Shown: positions 22,511 to 34,073, counted from the stretch's first letter. The stretch is DNA of 64,000 nt from Apiotrichum sp. Y4204 (GCA_025531455.1 JAMYHL010000017.1:1-64000); one strand, 5' to 3'. Numbers and translations are program-made. The notes: generated by a model from the sequence alone, not told the origin.

Positions 22511-22794
22511 GAAGCGAACCGACGTACACTTGGCTCATACTCTCCTACACTCAGGTGGTCTGGCGGAAGCTCCACCCCCAGCAAATCTTCCCTTCGCTAA
22601 GCCACCCGAGCGCCATGCCAAACGCGCGCACCATGTCCTCGGGCGTGTCCTTGAAGCAACCCGATGTACGCTTCGCTCTTACACTCCTACACTCAGGTGG
22701 TCTGGCGGAAGCTCCATCCCCAGCAAATCTTCCCTTCGCTAAGCCACCCGAGCGCCATGCCAAACGCGCGCACCATGTCCTCGGGCGTGTCCTC
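22511..22794. repeat. 142-bp tandem duplication covering the 3' end of a gene
   Basis: Copy A is 22511-22652 and copy B is 22653-22794. By eye they differ at one position in the 100 bp corresponding to coding sequence and at seven in the 40 bp corresponding to the downstream flank. Copy B holds the live 3' end of the minus-strand gene (stop at 22693-22695); copy A is an extra copy of the last codons, the stop and some 3' flank. Confidence 0.85.
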
Positions 22795-23988
22795 TTTACG
22801 CAGCTCGACGACGAGCGACTTGCCCGCGCGCATGCTCGAGTCTGCGCGAGAGACGGGGTTGATGGGCGAGTAGCTGAGCCACAGCTGCGCCCAGCGCGGC
22901 GAGAGGATGACCGAGACGTGCGCGTGGGGCAGCGGCAGGCGATACTCTCGCGGCTGTCCTGTGCGAGAGATGAGGTTTGGGGAGAGACACAGCAAAAGGT
23001 CCTCGACGCGCGCGGCCGGCTGCAGGCGCGCGAATATAATTTCCATCTCCCCAGAGTCCTCGCACAGCGCGCTCTCTGCGCGCCGCAAGTCCTCGCCCAG
23101 TCGCATCGCGACAAAGCGGTCGAGAACGGCCGCCTCCCGCGACCGCTGCGAGAAGACACTCATTGCCGTCAACTCGCCGGTGCCCGCCGGCGGAAGCGGG
23201 TCGCTACTCCTGACTTGGAGGAGCGAGGTGTATGTCGGCAGCAGGCGTTCGCGGAGGATGCTTGTTGCCACTGCTGTAAGCAAGAAAGACTTTGATGATT
23301 GCGCTGTAGCTGAATCGTCACCTCACTCACGTAGGAAGCACCGTCGGTTCACAGACCGAAAGTCGCAGAACAGCCAGTGGAGGCGGCGCACGTCCTCGAT
23401 CTCCACGTCGTCCTGCCATGGTTCGGGCGTCTGTCGAGGATCGAGCGCAAATGTCAGGATACGGTGGAGGGCGCTAATGGGAAGAACGTTAAACGATGCC
23501 TTGCCGTGCGGCCGCGGTGTAGGGGGTCGGTACACTGGCGATGAGAGTGACGGCGGGGATCCCGACGGCCGCGAGTGAGACGGATGCCGACACAAATCAT
23601 CTGACAGAGGGTTTGATGACCTCGGGGAAGTAGCAATGGGTGCTATCGGGATGGAGCGCCGCGCCTCTGGGGTCCGCCTGTATGCTGAGAGCGTCCTTCT
23701 CGGAGGCAACGGAACTGGAGGGCTCATGGTCGTGTTCGAACTCGACGCGGTGCCATCACTGCGCGTGAGGGGCGAGAGCCCCGGGGGAGATGAAGGCGCT
23801 ACAGGCAGTAGACGCCGTGCGGACGGCGACCGTGAGACCGTGGCGCCGGCCGGCTGCGCGGGTGATGGCGCAGGGAACGGCACGCGCACGTCGGCGGCGT
23901 TCGGGGTGTATGGCGGTGGCGGGTCGTCGGCCGTGGACTGCCGGCGCGGGAGGATGCGGCTGACAAGCTGATACGCGTCGAGCTTCAT
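22693..23988 (-). CDS. Conserved-looking hypothetical protein
   Basis: Exons 23988-23331 and 23273-22693 (57-nt intron) give 412 residues. The first half is Ser/Pro-rich and disordered. From about residue 190 a folded part begins with NVLPISALHRILTFALD and LHWLFCDFRSVNRRC, a pattern like the F-box-like helices of this lineage, and continues to RAFGMALGWLSEGKICWGW at the end. I chose ATG 23988 (MKLDAYQLVSRILP) because upstream in-frame codons look like leader. The function is unknown. The 3' end is duplicated downstream (see the repeat). Confidence 0.75.
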
Positions 23989-25179
23989 GTTAGGAGGGTA
24001 GAGACGGATAGTTGCAGAGAGTTGTGTGTTGGGAAGTGGCGAGATCAGATGTGTTGTCGGCGTCGATGTCGGCAATGAGCTCGATGGGCAAGATGGTGCA
24101 CAGCCCTCCAGGCACCTCCGCGGAATACTGGGACCCCACATTTGTTTCACGTGCCAGTGCGGTGCCCCATGCGCCCTGCCCCCCTGATCGGCTGCTTCTT
24201 TCGCTGATGATCTCTGCAATTTAGACGCTAATCACAGTTATACTTAAATTGTCTTATGGCCATCGAGCTGCATCTTTTGGAAGAGCATGTCATGTCCCTC
24301 AGGCCGTTGCTCGCATTCCTCGCCAGAGACAGCTATTCAAGAGAAGGAAGCTCCACCTTTTGCGTATTGGGTTACTCGGACCGATTGGATGACTCGGCAT
24401 TCCTCACACCCCTTCGTCTCAGCGTCGTTTTGGACGCCCCGCGGCTCTCGTGTCCTCTGACCCCTCTTTGGGACCGTGATCCGTGATTCTACGCCTTTCC
24501 CCCGCAAATCATTCGCTCAAATAATGCCTGTTCATCTCTCAAAGCACCTACGCGGCTCTGCTGTGCAGCCCACTAACTTCATGTGCCAAACGAACCCGAC
24601 AGTGTTCACATTGAGAGGACGGAGAAGAGCCACTGCCCTGCTACTGCCCAATGGCTCCTGCGCGTTGTAGCGAGCACGCGTGCTCACCGCCTTTTTCATG
24701 GCGTCCGGACGGCTTCTCCTAACCTTTCCGGCCAGCCCATGACGGGTGTATCCGCCTGCACACGACCCCGAGGCGCGTGCACAACCAGCGCCACGGCGTT
24801 CGGGCGTCCGCCAACAATGCCAGCCGTGACTGGCACGCAACCTGGCGGTCATGCATTCACCGCGTCACTCCAGTCCGTTGGTCATACACAGGAGCACTCA
24901 ACGTCACGGATCAATAGACTTTAGCTGGAAGTGCAAGCCGTACGCCACGCCAAGCATGAGGTCACAATGGGCCGTGAGGGATGTGCCGCTACGCCGCTCA
25001 GCCCATTCCTCGGACCGCGTAGATTAACCGGAGTGCATCGACCCCTCTCTCTGTCGGGCTTCCGCGAGCTCTCGACTCTGGACCTGGTTGCCCCTGGCTT
25101 CGAAGAGCTTATAAGCTTATTGCCCCGTGTCGAATCTTCCTCCTCCAAGTACTTGCACTCATTCAACGACCCTATCGAC
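23989..25179. other. Intergenic region of about 1.2 kb, no gene seen
   Basis: Divergent promoters for the 23988 gene and the lectin gene at 25180. A TATA-like run (CTTATAAGC) lies at 25107-25115, about 65 bases before the lectin ATG. Confidence 0.55.
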
Positions 25180-25792
25180 ATGCTTTTCCCAACCCTGCTA
25201 TCCTTTCTCGCCCCTCTGGCCGCAGCCGCCTCGTGTACAGTACCCTGCGAGGGCGTCGAGCTACACCCGAACGGTGACGCGCGCCTCTGCCTCGACGTCC
25301 AGGGCGGCATCTTTGCAGACAAGTCTCCCGTCCAGATGTAAGCCCCGCTTCACCCCAGAGGACTGCGCAGCACCCCGCCTCTGACAGCAGCTACCGCTGC
25401 AACAACACCCCAGCGCAGCGCTGGGTGCTCGCCCGCGGCACGGCCGGCGAGGTCCGCCTCGCGGGCTCCAACTTGTGCCTCGAGGCGGACCAGGACCCGG
25501 TACAGGCCAACATCCACAGCGGCCTCAAGCTCCGCATCGGCACCTGCCGCGGCGTGCGGTGGACGTACACCGACGACGACACGCTCTTCACCATGCCTCG
25601 TTCCACACGTATGTGACTGTGCTTGCGGAATTCTGACTTCTAGACGGACAACTACCCCCGCAGTGCCTCGACGTCACGGACGGTGTCATGGAGGACTGGG
25701 CGCGCGTGCAGATGTGGCAGTGCTATGCGGGTAACCCGAACCAGGTCTGGGTCTCGTCTCTCCCCAAGACGAACGAGCATTACGAGTGCTAA
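25180..25792 (+). CDS. Secreted R-type (beta-trefoil) lectin
   Basis: Exons 25180-25337, 25391-25608 and 25644-25792 give 174 residues. A signal peptide (about 1-17) precedes repeated beta-trefoil motifs: LHPNGDARLCLDVQGG, then VQIYRCNNTPAQRW (a QxW site), NLCLEADQD, and QCLDVTDG...VQMWQCYAGNPNQVW. The second of two tandem acceptors at intron 1 (25390) gives the consensus IYRCN. Sugar binding outside the cell or in the wall is expected. It contains only the binding fold, no enzyme. It is more regular than the lectin at 2040-2804, and the two may be distant paralogs. Confidence 0.85.
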
Positions 25793-26046
25793 GGCGTCGA
25801 TAGATGAGTGCTAAGGCGCCGACAATCTATCGACGCACAGCGACGGACAACAATGAGATTGAACATTGGATTGTTTTCTGCTCAAACGGCAAGGCGCAGG
25901 AACAACGGATCTTCGGACATTATCTTTAGTAAAGTTTCAATAGGCACTAACATGTCATTGTGGTCAGAGCTAGCCTGGAACGTGATATGCAAATGGGACG
26001 CGATGCGGACTTCAAAGTTGATCCATACTGCTTTCTCAAAGGCAAA

Positions 26047-26986
26047 TTAGTTCGACACGAGCGCGCTGAACTCGAACCATGCGGAGCCGAGGCTGAGAAG
26101 CGCGGTCCAACCCCAGGTGGAGTAGAGTGCGCGCCAGCCCTCCTCCTTGGTAATGGAGGCGGCGGCGTCGAGGAGGCCGGCGTAGCGCGCGGGGCGGAGA
26201 GTGACGACAGACTCGGTCGGCTGGAGCGGCTTCTCCTCGGCGGAGGGCGCGGCCTCGGCAGCGGAGAGAAGCGAGAGGCGGACGTTGAGCACGTCGAGGG
26301 GAACCGTCCAGGCAGTCTCGACGAGGCGGAGGAGCATCGCCGCCATGACGGCGCCAGCGAGCGCAGACGGCGGGGCACCCGCGTTCACCTCCTGGATGCC
26401 CGAGACGACGACGCGGACCGAGGCGAAGCGCATAAGCGTCGTGGTGGTCGAGTACAGAATGTTGGCGGCGAAGAGACCGGGAGTGGTAAGGAGGTCGAGC
26501 GGGCCGCGGGGGACAAGGCCCTGGAAGCTGGGCGCGGGCGATGGCGAGGTGACGTAGCGGTTGATGAGGGCCGTGGTCGGGATGTTGACGCAGGTGGAGA
26601 CCAGAAGAGCAAAGACGGGAGGAACGCCACCCATCACCTCCATAAGGGGGAGAACCATCGACGTGCCGAGAGAGATGAGTGAGGGGAGGACGCCTGGGGT
26701 TAGATCATAGGCACTCTGTGGCAGAGCCTTTCACTCACCCTTGAACAGACCCGTCCAGCCCTCGACATTGACGACACGCTTCACGACGTCAAGGAGTCCC
26801 GGTCGCGGCCTGAGATTAGTTCCTTGTTCCACCAACATCGGGCCATCACTTGACAGCTACTCACTTCCCGCTCTCGAGAGGGACATAGTTGGCACGAGTG
26901 CGCGTCAACGACCCGAGGAAGGGCATAAAGAGGGGGACGGAGACGGCCGCGCCTCCAAGCCCGACAGCCCAGGCTGGTACTTCCAT
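26047..26986 (-). CDS. Mitochondrial carrier family (SLC25-like) protein
   Basis: Exons 26986-26865, 26809-26739 and 26693-26047 (introns 55 and 45 nt) give 279 residues. The first repeat shows PGLLDVVKRVVNVEGWTGLF followed by KGVLPSLISLG, the usual carrier pattern of helix, EG-W-LF and G..P. The later signature PLDVLNVRLS matches the Px[D/E]xx[K/R]x[K/R]-type motif, then a second EGWRALYSTWGW block. Only two of the three expected signatures are clear, so this is a divergent member (compare SLC25A46/Ugo1-like proteins). It would sit in a mitochondrial membrane; the substrate, if any, is unknown. Confidence 0.8.
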
Positions 26987-27756
26987 GTCGATTAGTGTGG
27001 GTATGTAGATGGGGAAGTGAAGTGAGTGAGATGTTCAACAACAGAATCGCAGATCAGATGAAAGAACGAGGGCGACGTCATGACCATGGAGAGAAGAACG
27101 GGGAGCCGAGATGGGAAAACTCGGGATCACGTGATTTTCGCGACCGAATGATCCCCCGGGCTCGACAGCCTTCGATGCGAGTACTCTACATCACCCACAG
27201 CGCAGATGAACAACACAGAGGACATGCTTCATTGTTTCGAGTGGTGGCAAAGCGCTCTTGCTTTGACCTCGATGAACTTGTCTACATGCGATATACAGTG
27301 ATGATATCCCGGGGTGCGAAGTGCGGTACCGCTCCTCACGTGCGTTTGGCGTGGCTTCCGGAATGTGATAAGATAAGAAGAGGTGACGTGTACTTGACAG
27401 CCCCCTTTGTGGCTTCTCGCTGATCGCGCTGATCTCGCCGCTGATCCCGTTCTAGCCCAGGAGAGAGAGAAAACGTGCTTCAGATTTGCCACCCTAGGGG
27501 AGACGCTGACGACAGCCTTTGTCCGAAACGATCAGCGCGATCCGAAGCAGGATCAGCGCAAGGGGGGGCGGCGATCAGTGCCCGAAGAAAGAACCGATAT
27601 AGACAAACACAATGTGATGAGTTCTCATGCATCTCTCACCATCTCTCTCTTACCGTCTTGCCACCCGTTCTCTAACTGCCAGAGCTTTCAGACGGTACTT
27701 CCCCAGGCGATATCTCCTCCCCTCCCATCACCCACTCGTCCAATTCGCCACCCAAA
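26987..27756. other. Divergent promoter region, no gene seen
   Basis: This lies between the carrier (minus) and the DUF4097-like gene (plus). GATCAGCGCGATC-like palindromic runs recur near 27421-27560. The 100 bases before the ATG at 27757 are pyrimidine-rich, as is common for fungal leaders. Confidence 0.5.
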
Positions 27757-28779
27757 ATGCCGGCCTACGACTTTCCGACCCCCAAGCCCATCACGCTGCG
27801 CGTGCAGGTCAATTACGCGGAAGTGATCATCGAGGCGAACACCGAGAAACCCAACCACACCGTCGTCGACGTGTCACCCAAGGACCCGTCGAGCAAATAC
27901 GACGTTGACGAGGTCGGCCGCGTGACCGTCACGCAGCGCAGTGAGGGCGGCGACGTCGAGGTCCGCGCGCCCCCTGCGGGCATGTTTGGCTTTCTCACGC
28001 GCGGCACCGTCGTGATCCGCATCACTCTCCCGCCGGGCTCTAGCATCGACGCGCGCAACGCCCGTGGACGCATCAATGTCCGCGGCGAAGTCAACACCGT
28101 GGACCTCGACTCGCGCGACGGCGAGCTCGAAGTCGGGCGTGCGCAGCGGGTCAACGCGCGTACCTCCAACGGCGCGGTCACAGTGTGGCACTCGACCAGT
28201 GCGCAGGTACACACGAACCGCGGGCGCGTGCTCGTCGACGACTGCAAGGGCGACGTGAACGCGAGCACGAACGACGGCGCCGTGGAGATTGTGACTGCGC
28301 AGCGTGTCGAGGCGCGCTCGAACAACGGCAGGATCAACGTCGGCACCGCGGAAAGGGATGTGAAGGTGCACACGAACAATGGCGGCATCGACATTACGTT
28401 TGTGCTCCGCGGCAACGTCGATGCAACCACCAACAACGGACGCATCACCGTGGGCGTTGCGCGCGGCTCAGCCGCCCAGGTCGACGCAAAGACACACTCG
28501 GGCACAGTGCGCGACAACCTCGGCGAGCCCGGAGACGGCGAGGGCAAGGGCGAGGCTGTCCGGATCCACGCCAAGACCAACAATGGCGGGATCCAGCTCG
28601 ACCGCGCTGATCGCCCCGCGCCGACTCCCCATCCCCCGGCGCATGAGCCTGCCGCGAGCGGCTCGAACAACCCTGGTCCGTCGGCATCCGACGACGCGCC
28701 GCCCCCGGCGTACAACCAGGAGTGGCGCTCCGGCGAGGCCGCGCCCGGCGACGTCGCCAACTTTGGTCCCAAGGTGTAA
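27757..28779 (+). CDS. DUF4097-like beta-helix protein
   Basis: Single exon, 340 residues. The middle (about residues 85-290) is a series of about 20-residue turns with a recurrent pattern of N-x-G-x-I/V-x-V, for example NARGRINVRG, SNGAVTV, NNGRINVG, NNGGIDITF, NNGRITVG, NNGGIQL. This is the right-handed beta-helix seen in DUF4097 putative adhesins. No signal peptide is present, so it is probably intracellular despite the adhesin label. The C-terminus is Pro/Ala-rich and disordered. Single-exon structure and strong third-position GC bias support the frame over the long antisense frame. Confidence 0.85.
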   Translation: MPAYDFPTPKPITLRVQVNYAEVIIEANTEKPNHTVVDVSPKDPSSKYDVDEVGRVTVTQRSEGGDVEVRAPPAGMFGFLTRGTVVIRITLPPGSSIDARNARGRINVRGEVNTVDLDSRDGELEVGRAQRVNARTSNGAVTVWHSTSAQVHTNRGRVLVDDCKGDVNASTNDGAVEIVTAQRVEARSNNGRINVGTAERDVKVHTNNGGIDITFVLRGNVDATTNNGRITVGVARGSAAQVDAKTHSGTVRDNLGEPGDGEGKGEAVRIHAKTNNGGIQLDRADRPAPTPHPPAHEPAASGSNNPGPSASDDAPPPAYNQEWRSGEAAPGDVANFGPKV

Positions 28780-28877
28780 GAGAATAGTTTAATCAAGACC
28801 AGACAATGTGTAATCAAAAATATGGCATGTACGAGATACCAAGAACAGGCGATAGCAGCAATGCAAGTCTAGACAAT

Positions 28878-29572
28878 CTACAGTGCCGCCTTGAGCCCGG
28901 GGATGCCGGCCTTGGGCTTGGCGGGCCGCATGGTAGTGTGCATGCCGGTCGCGACGCGGCGTCCGGTGTCCGAGTCGGACATCTGTCGTCAGCGTGGCCC
29001 TAGTACAGATTTGTGCACGCACAACACAACGCGCGCTGCACACTGAGCCGCCCATGCGGTCCACCACAACCTCGCACCGCAACCGCGTGCCACTGTGGTC
29101 AGAACTGGCTACGTCTCCCACTCACGCAACAGCCGGCGCATAATAGTTCATCTCAATGTTAATGCTCGGTCCCCACGGGTTCCACGTCGGCGTCGACAGG
29201 CGGTGGAGACTGACTCCAGTGATCCTGCTGTCAGCGGCGCAACGCATTCAAACCCACATGTCCACGAGCCACGCCGCCGCGCCGCCATGCAGTCCGCCGC
29301 CGCCGTTAACCCAGTCTGCCATCAGTAAGCATCCCAGCAGTGCACGCACCAGGCTGCACGACCGCCTCGTACACCGCTGTCCAACCCTCGGCATCGCGGC
29401 CGCCCTTCGCGTTGATGGGCGGGAGCGGCTCGGCCTCGAGCGCAGTCACAAACGGCGCAAAGGTCCCGCCCGCAAACGGCATGCTCGCCAGCGTGCGCTG
29501 CAGCCGCTCCTGGTCCTTTGGCGTGGCGGGCACCATCGCGCGCGGTCTGCTCTCGGTGCGAATCGGCGACAT
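28878..29572 (-). CDS. Hotdog-fold thioesterase (4HBT/PaaI, ACOT13-like)
   Basis: Five small exons (29572-29350, 29315-29258, 29224-29126, 29092-29023, 28982-28878) give 184 residues; introns are only 33-40 nt and all phases fit. The central helix motif GGLHGGAAAWLVDM is the classic hotdog HGG signature. It is followed by the paired beta strands INIEMNYYAPA and GTRLRCEVVVDRMGGSV, then DSDTGRRVATGMHT. Such enzymes hydrolyse acyl-CoA thioesters. Intron 2 has tandem acceptors three bases apart; I used the second, which gives VDMITG. It is convergent with the DUF4097-like gene. Confidence 0.85.
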
Positions 29573-30009
29573 CGTGAATGGGTCAGAAGTTGGGATGTTG
29601 AGAGGGAGAGCTCGAGCTAGTTGTGGTCTTTATGCCCATCTCGTGGTGTGTTTTGTGGAGGTGGGGCCGGTGACTTTCTGGTGATACCGGATCCTTCGGC
29701 AACAGCCGGCCCCACTGCGGGATACGTACGGGTCGGAAAGCGGGCCACGAAACGGATGCGTGGAGGACGTCTGAGAGCTGGAGAACGAGCCGTTGCAGCT
29801 TATCATGCATAGACGATAAGGAGTGTGCAGTAAAAGTGAGTTGATAGAAAGGTGAGTCGGATGAGACAAGCAGCCGACAAAAGTCGCCGAGCGAGTCCCT
29901 GCGGCGTGTTCTTTTTCTGGCTGCATTCACTGTCTGGACTGACCTCGATGGCCTCCAACACCTGCCATCCATCCCGCTCTCTCCATCTCGTTTCCCACCC
30001 ATTCTCGGG
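29573..30009. other. Divergent promoter region, no gene seen
   Basis: Between the thioesterase (minus) and the membrane-protein gene (plus). No repeat or RNA gene is evident. Confidence 0.55.
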
Positions 30010-30897
30010 ATGTACGAGTTGGCGACCCCCGAGTCCCGCGCGTGGGGCTACCTCGTCGCCGTCCAGTTCCTCTCGTACTGGCTGGTGACTCACAACCTCT
30101 CACAGGGCGTTTTCTACACCCACCCCGTCCCGTGCACCGTTGTATTCCTCGCTCTCCGAGCACTAGCCGAGCTGGCCGCCCGCCGTTTCCTCTCCCTGCC
30201 CCCCGCCGGCCTCCCCTCCGCCATTCGCAAAGACGTGCGCTATGCCTCCATCGCAGTCTGGTTCATCGCCGAGTTCGCAGCCTACCCGTTCGGCTTCGGT
30301 GCCCTCCGCGCGCTCCTCCCCCGCGACGCGTCGCAGGCTTGCGTATGTCCCTCGGCGATCCGCAGCTGACACCAGTATCGAGTGCATCTAATCGCCACGC
30401 GCGTGGCTCCGTTTGTGCTCGCGACCACTTCGTACAACGCCCGACAACATCTCGCGCGGCGGTATGCTGTCTTTTTATCTGCGCTGATCTGCACCTTCCC
30501 CCTCAGCGCCAGCTTTGGGACTCCAGGCGCCGTTATCGGTGCGCTCGCTGGCGGCGCGGCGGGCGCACTCGCGACAGCGTCACTCCGCGCCCGCATGGAT
30601 ATCATCGAGCCGCTACGGCTGCCCGGGCCGCCCGAGCCGCTCACCTCTGCCGGCGCAGTGGTCGTGCTCTCCGCGACGGGCGTGTGGAATGCGCAATACC
30701 GCCTCGCCACCGCGCCACCGCTGCGAGATGCCCTTCGCGAGACGCTGAAGAGCGTCAGGGGTTGGAGATTCCAGCACCCCCAAGACCAACAACACTTGGA
30801 GACTGCGGAAATGGGTGACGGAGATATCGTGAAAAGCTCCGATACAGTGGACGCAGATTTGGTGGACGGAAAGCGAGATGACGGCGGGCGGATATGA
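30010..30897 (+). CDS. Multi-pass membrane protein of unknown function
   Basis: Exons 30010-30342 and 30376-30897 (33-nt intron, phase 0) give 284 residues. About six hydrophobic stretches can be seen, including YLVAVQFLSYWLV, VVFLALRALAEL, IAVWFIAEFAAYPFGF, YAVFLSALICTF and a glycine-rich helix AVIGALAGGAAGALAT. The last 60 residues are hydrophilic and acidic. The exon-intron structure and joined hydrophobic profile support a real gene, but I do not recognise the family. Glycine-rich helices of this sort also occur in mitochondrial inner-membrane proteins. Confidence 0.75.
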
Positions 30898-31221
30898 CGG
30901 CGGGGCGTGAGAGCCATGACGTCCGGATGTATGCCGTTTTTATGGAGCTCTTGTCAAACAGTCTGGAATGTGCATAGCAGGCGCGCAAGACAGTGTAAGA
31001 GATGGACAGGATTGCGATTGAGATGTTGCGATTTGAATCATGAGCTCATGAGAAGAATGTTGTTTGTGACGTCACGGGAACCCGGCAACTCTTTGGCAAC
31101 AACTCTCGTTGTCGGTATCCACGTCCCATCTCATCCCATAAATAACAAAACTCTCCGCATCCACGTTCGCGATTCTTCACTCTTACACATCTCCCACTCT
31201 TCTATCATCACGACCACCACC
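30898..31221. other. Promoter region of the DUF4336 gene
   Basis: A TATA-like run (CATAAATAAC) lies at 31138-31147, about 75 bases before the ATG at 31222, with a pyrimidine- and CACCA-rich leader. No gene is seen here. Confidence 0.5.
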
Positions 31222-32152
31222 ATGTCAGAGTACACCGAGCTCGCCCCCGCCTCGTCCGACCCGCGCGACAAGATGCTCGTGATCCGCCAGGTCATCCCCG
31301 GCATGCTGACCTTTAGCCAGCCCTTTGTGCGTTGAGCCCGCTTGTTCCCTCACTCACCGTAGGCACGCTTCGGCTGGTTCCCGATCGGCGGACGCTCGAC
31401 GGCCATCAGCATCGCGGGCAAGGGTATCTTTGTCTACGTCTCGCACCCGCTCACCGCCGCCACGCGCCTCGCGCTCAAGCAGCTCGGCGGGCCCGTGCGC
31501 TGGCTCGTCACCCCCGACGGCGAGCACTCGATCAACATCCAGCCGTGGTCCGAGGCGTTCCCTGAGGCCCAGTGAGTGCGCCGTGAGATGAGAAGGTTCT
31601 CATCGTGTGTGTGTGTGTGATCACCACTGCAACTACCTCTTTCTCATCCCATCCACATCCCCCTGTCGACGTCTAACACCCAGGGCGATTGGCCTCGAGC
31701 GCCACGCAAAGTCGAAGCCGAATGTGAACTGGGCCGGGCTTTACGGGCTCGGTGGCGAGGAGAAGACCTACGGGTTTGAGCCAGAGATCAGCCTGTACCG
31801 TGTCAAGGCGCACGCGAACGACGAGCTGGTGGCGATCCACCACCCGAGCGCGACAATGCTCGAGGCCGACCTCATGTTCAACCTGCCGCCGACCGAGCAG
31901 TATTCCCGCTCGTCGCTGCCGTGGTGGTTCCGCTACTTCCTCTCAAGCGGCGCCAGCTTTAGCCCCACTAGCTGGCTCCACTCGCTCGCCCTCGGCGCCA
32001 TCATCAAGGACAAGGACGGCGCAAAGACCCAGCTTGCGCCCATCTTTGCGGCCAACTTTGACAGGATCATCCCCTGCCACGGCGACGTCATCGAGACCGG
32101 CGGCCATGCCGTGTGGGACAAGCTTTTCCGCCAGTTCAAGACCGCCCAGTAG
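31222..32152 (+). CDS. DUF4336 domain protein (metallo-beta-lactamase-like fold)
   Basis: Exons 31222-31326, 31363-31571 and 31684-32152 (introns 36 and 112 nt) give 260 residues. Key stretches are FGWFPIGGRSTAISI, the strand/turn VRWLVTPDGEHSINI, the WAGLYG segment, and the C-terminal RIIPCHGDVIETGG, where PCHGDxI resembles the late His-x-Asp metal site of metallo-hydrolases. The first His cluster is atypical (DGEHS), as in DUF4336 proteins generally. It has no signal peptide. Catalytic role not established. Confidence 0.8.
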
Positions 32153-33065
32153 AGAGATGGGTGAAAACGCGGTGGAGCACAGCAGTTGCAGCCGCGCGGA
32201 CTCCTGCCGACACCATTCATGAATGTACTGTGTATTTTAACTACATCTCAGGCGACGGATAAATGTGACCTCGTTGCAACGTCGGGTGGCGCTGTGCATC
32301 AACGACTGCGGGGCACAGGTCGTTGGCTCCGGCATAATGACTTGCCGTGGATCGAGTGAGCAGTGGTCGATGGCTGTGGGCGAGGAGGTCGAACCTAGCA
32401 CGTTGACGAACAAAGAAGCACTCTGGAGATGATTGTCCGTGGCCAAGGGGCCATATGATACTTTGCATTGCTGCTCTCCCCCACCACGTCGTTCCGCGGG
32501 GAGATTACAGATTCGTCCCCATCTCATCTCTCAGGGTGGTGTGACGATAACAGATATCCCACAACGTGTGAGTGAGAGACTTTACATAGAACATTACGAC
32601 AACGGAGCATAGAGACTCCGGCAGACGTGGGACAAAGCGCCGTGGCCAGTATGAACGCAAAGCGGTATGGTCTAGAGCCATTCGAGGGTCCGCGTGTGGC
32701 TGAATGCTTAGTGAAGATTGTGAAGATACGGAAAGGGCTTGGTCTTGGGAGAGATTATAGATCCTCGATACCGCACAAATGTCGCACATTCCGCGCGATG
32801 ACAAGGCCAAGCGCCGCACCAGCATCCAGCATCCCATGCGTGCAAGCGATCAAAAGTCAGTTAATCAGCAATTGTCAGCTGCTAACCGCGGCTGGCCGAG
32901 GTCTCAAGGTCTCGACCGCAGGCCACACGTGGCTGGCAATCCATGATGCATGACGACCATGACAGCATCGCTTCGAGATATCGCCAAGCGAAGCACCCAA
33001 CTTTTTCCAGCACATAAATACCAGCTAGCCACGTACCATCTCTTCCCCACAGCACTCATCTCACG
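32153..33065. other. Intergenic region with promoter of the FMN reductase
   Basis: No gene is seen. A TATA-like run (ACATAAATACC) is at 33013-33023, about 45 bases before the ATG at 33066. Confidence 0.55.
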
Positions 33066-33659
33066 ATGGCCGCGCGCAAGATCCTCGTCTTCTACGGCTC
33101 GTACCGCGCCGACCGCGCCGGCATCCGCCTGGCGCACTACATTGTCGACTCGCTGCGCGCGCGCGGTTCCGACCCCGAGCTCATCGACGCCAAGGCCATC
33201 GACCTCCCCATCCTCGACAGGATGTACAAGGAGTATCCCGCGGGGACGGCGCCGCCCGCGCTCGAGACCCTCGCAAACAAGATCCGCGCCGCGGACGCAT
33301 TCGTCTTCGTCACTGGCGAGTACAACTGGGGACCCCAGCCGGGTCTCAAGAACCTCACCGACCATTTCCTCGAGGAGTGGTTCTGGCGCCCTGCGGCCAT
33401 CGCAAGCTACTCGGCCGGCCGGTTCAGCGGCGTGCGCTCCAGCACGGTGTGGCACGGCATCCTCTCCGAGATGGGCATGGTGGTCATCTCGAGCTCACTG
33501 GCGGTCGGCGGGATTACGAAGACGCTCGACGCGGAGAACCAGCCCATCGGTGACGGCGGCGCGTCCCTCGGCCGCTCGTTCAAGCGCTGGGCGGACGATC
33601 TCGACTGGTGGACCGAGGCGGCGTGCAACCAGCGCAAGCTCAAGGATCCGCCGTTCTAG
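33066..33659 (+). CDS. NADPH-dependent FMN reductase family protein
   Basis: Single-exon flavodoxin-fold protein of 197 residues. The N-terminal strand and phosphate loop read ILVFYGSYRADRAGIRLA. The flavin-contact segment FVFVTGEYNWGPQPGLKNLTDHF matches the family pattern P.YN...P..LKN.iD. Such enzymes pass electrons from NAD(P)H via FMN to quinones, azo compounds or metals and act in the cytosol. The length is normal and no targeting signal is seen. Confidence 0.92.
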   Translation: MAARKILVFYGSYRADRAGIRLAHYIVDSLRARGSDPELIDAKAIDLPILDRMYKEYPAGTAPPALETLANKIRAADAFVFVTGEYNWGPQPGLKNLTDHFLEEWFWRPAAIASYSAGRFSGVRSSTVWHGILSEMGMVVISSSLAVGGITKTLDAENQPIGDGGASLGRSFKRWADDLDWWTEAACNQRKLKDPPF

Positions 33660-34073
33660 TGGCGGGGAATGGGAAAGGCCGGGAGGATTATTACACTTAG
33701 GTGGTAGCTTGGGCGAGGGCCGTGATATGTGATGGGTACTGTGTCTGCATGAAGCGTGCGCTCCCCGGGCGTCCGTTCTCACCTTCTAGACGACGGCGTT
33801 GATGGTTGTCACAGTGACATTCATGGGATCGACCTAAAGCGGGGCACGCTGCGAGTCAGTCAGTCTGCAAGCTCGCGGCAGATCAGCAGAAAGGTCATCA
33901 GAACGTCGTCTTCATTGCAAATCAGGAGGAGCGCTCTGATTCAGTAGGGAGCAAGCCTTTTGAACTTCGGATATGCATACGGTCGTGGTATCAACCACCA
34001 CAGCCTCTGGGCTGCGGCCGTCCTCTACGCGCCACGCGCCCTGTCACCGCACTCAACAGCCTGGCACCAACTT
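33660..34073. other. Short intergenic region between convergent genes
   Basis: No gene is seen between the FMN reductase and leucyl aminopeptidase 3' ends. Confidence 0.6.

Noticed and set aside
27813..28817. A 334-codon minus-strand frame
   Set aside because: Antisense to the DUF4097-like gene; the repeat pattern is only sensible on the plus strand.
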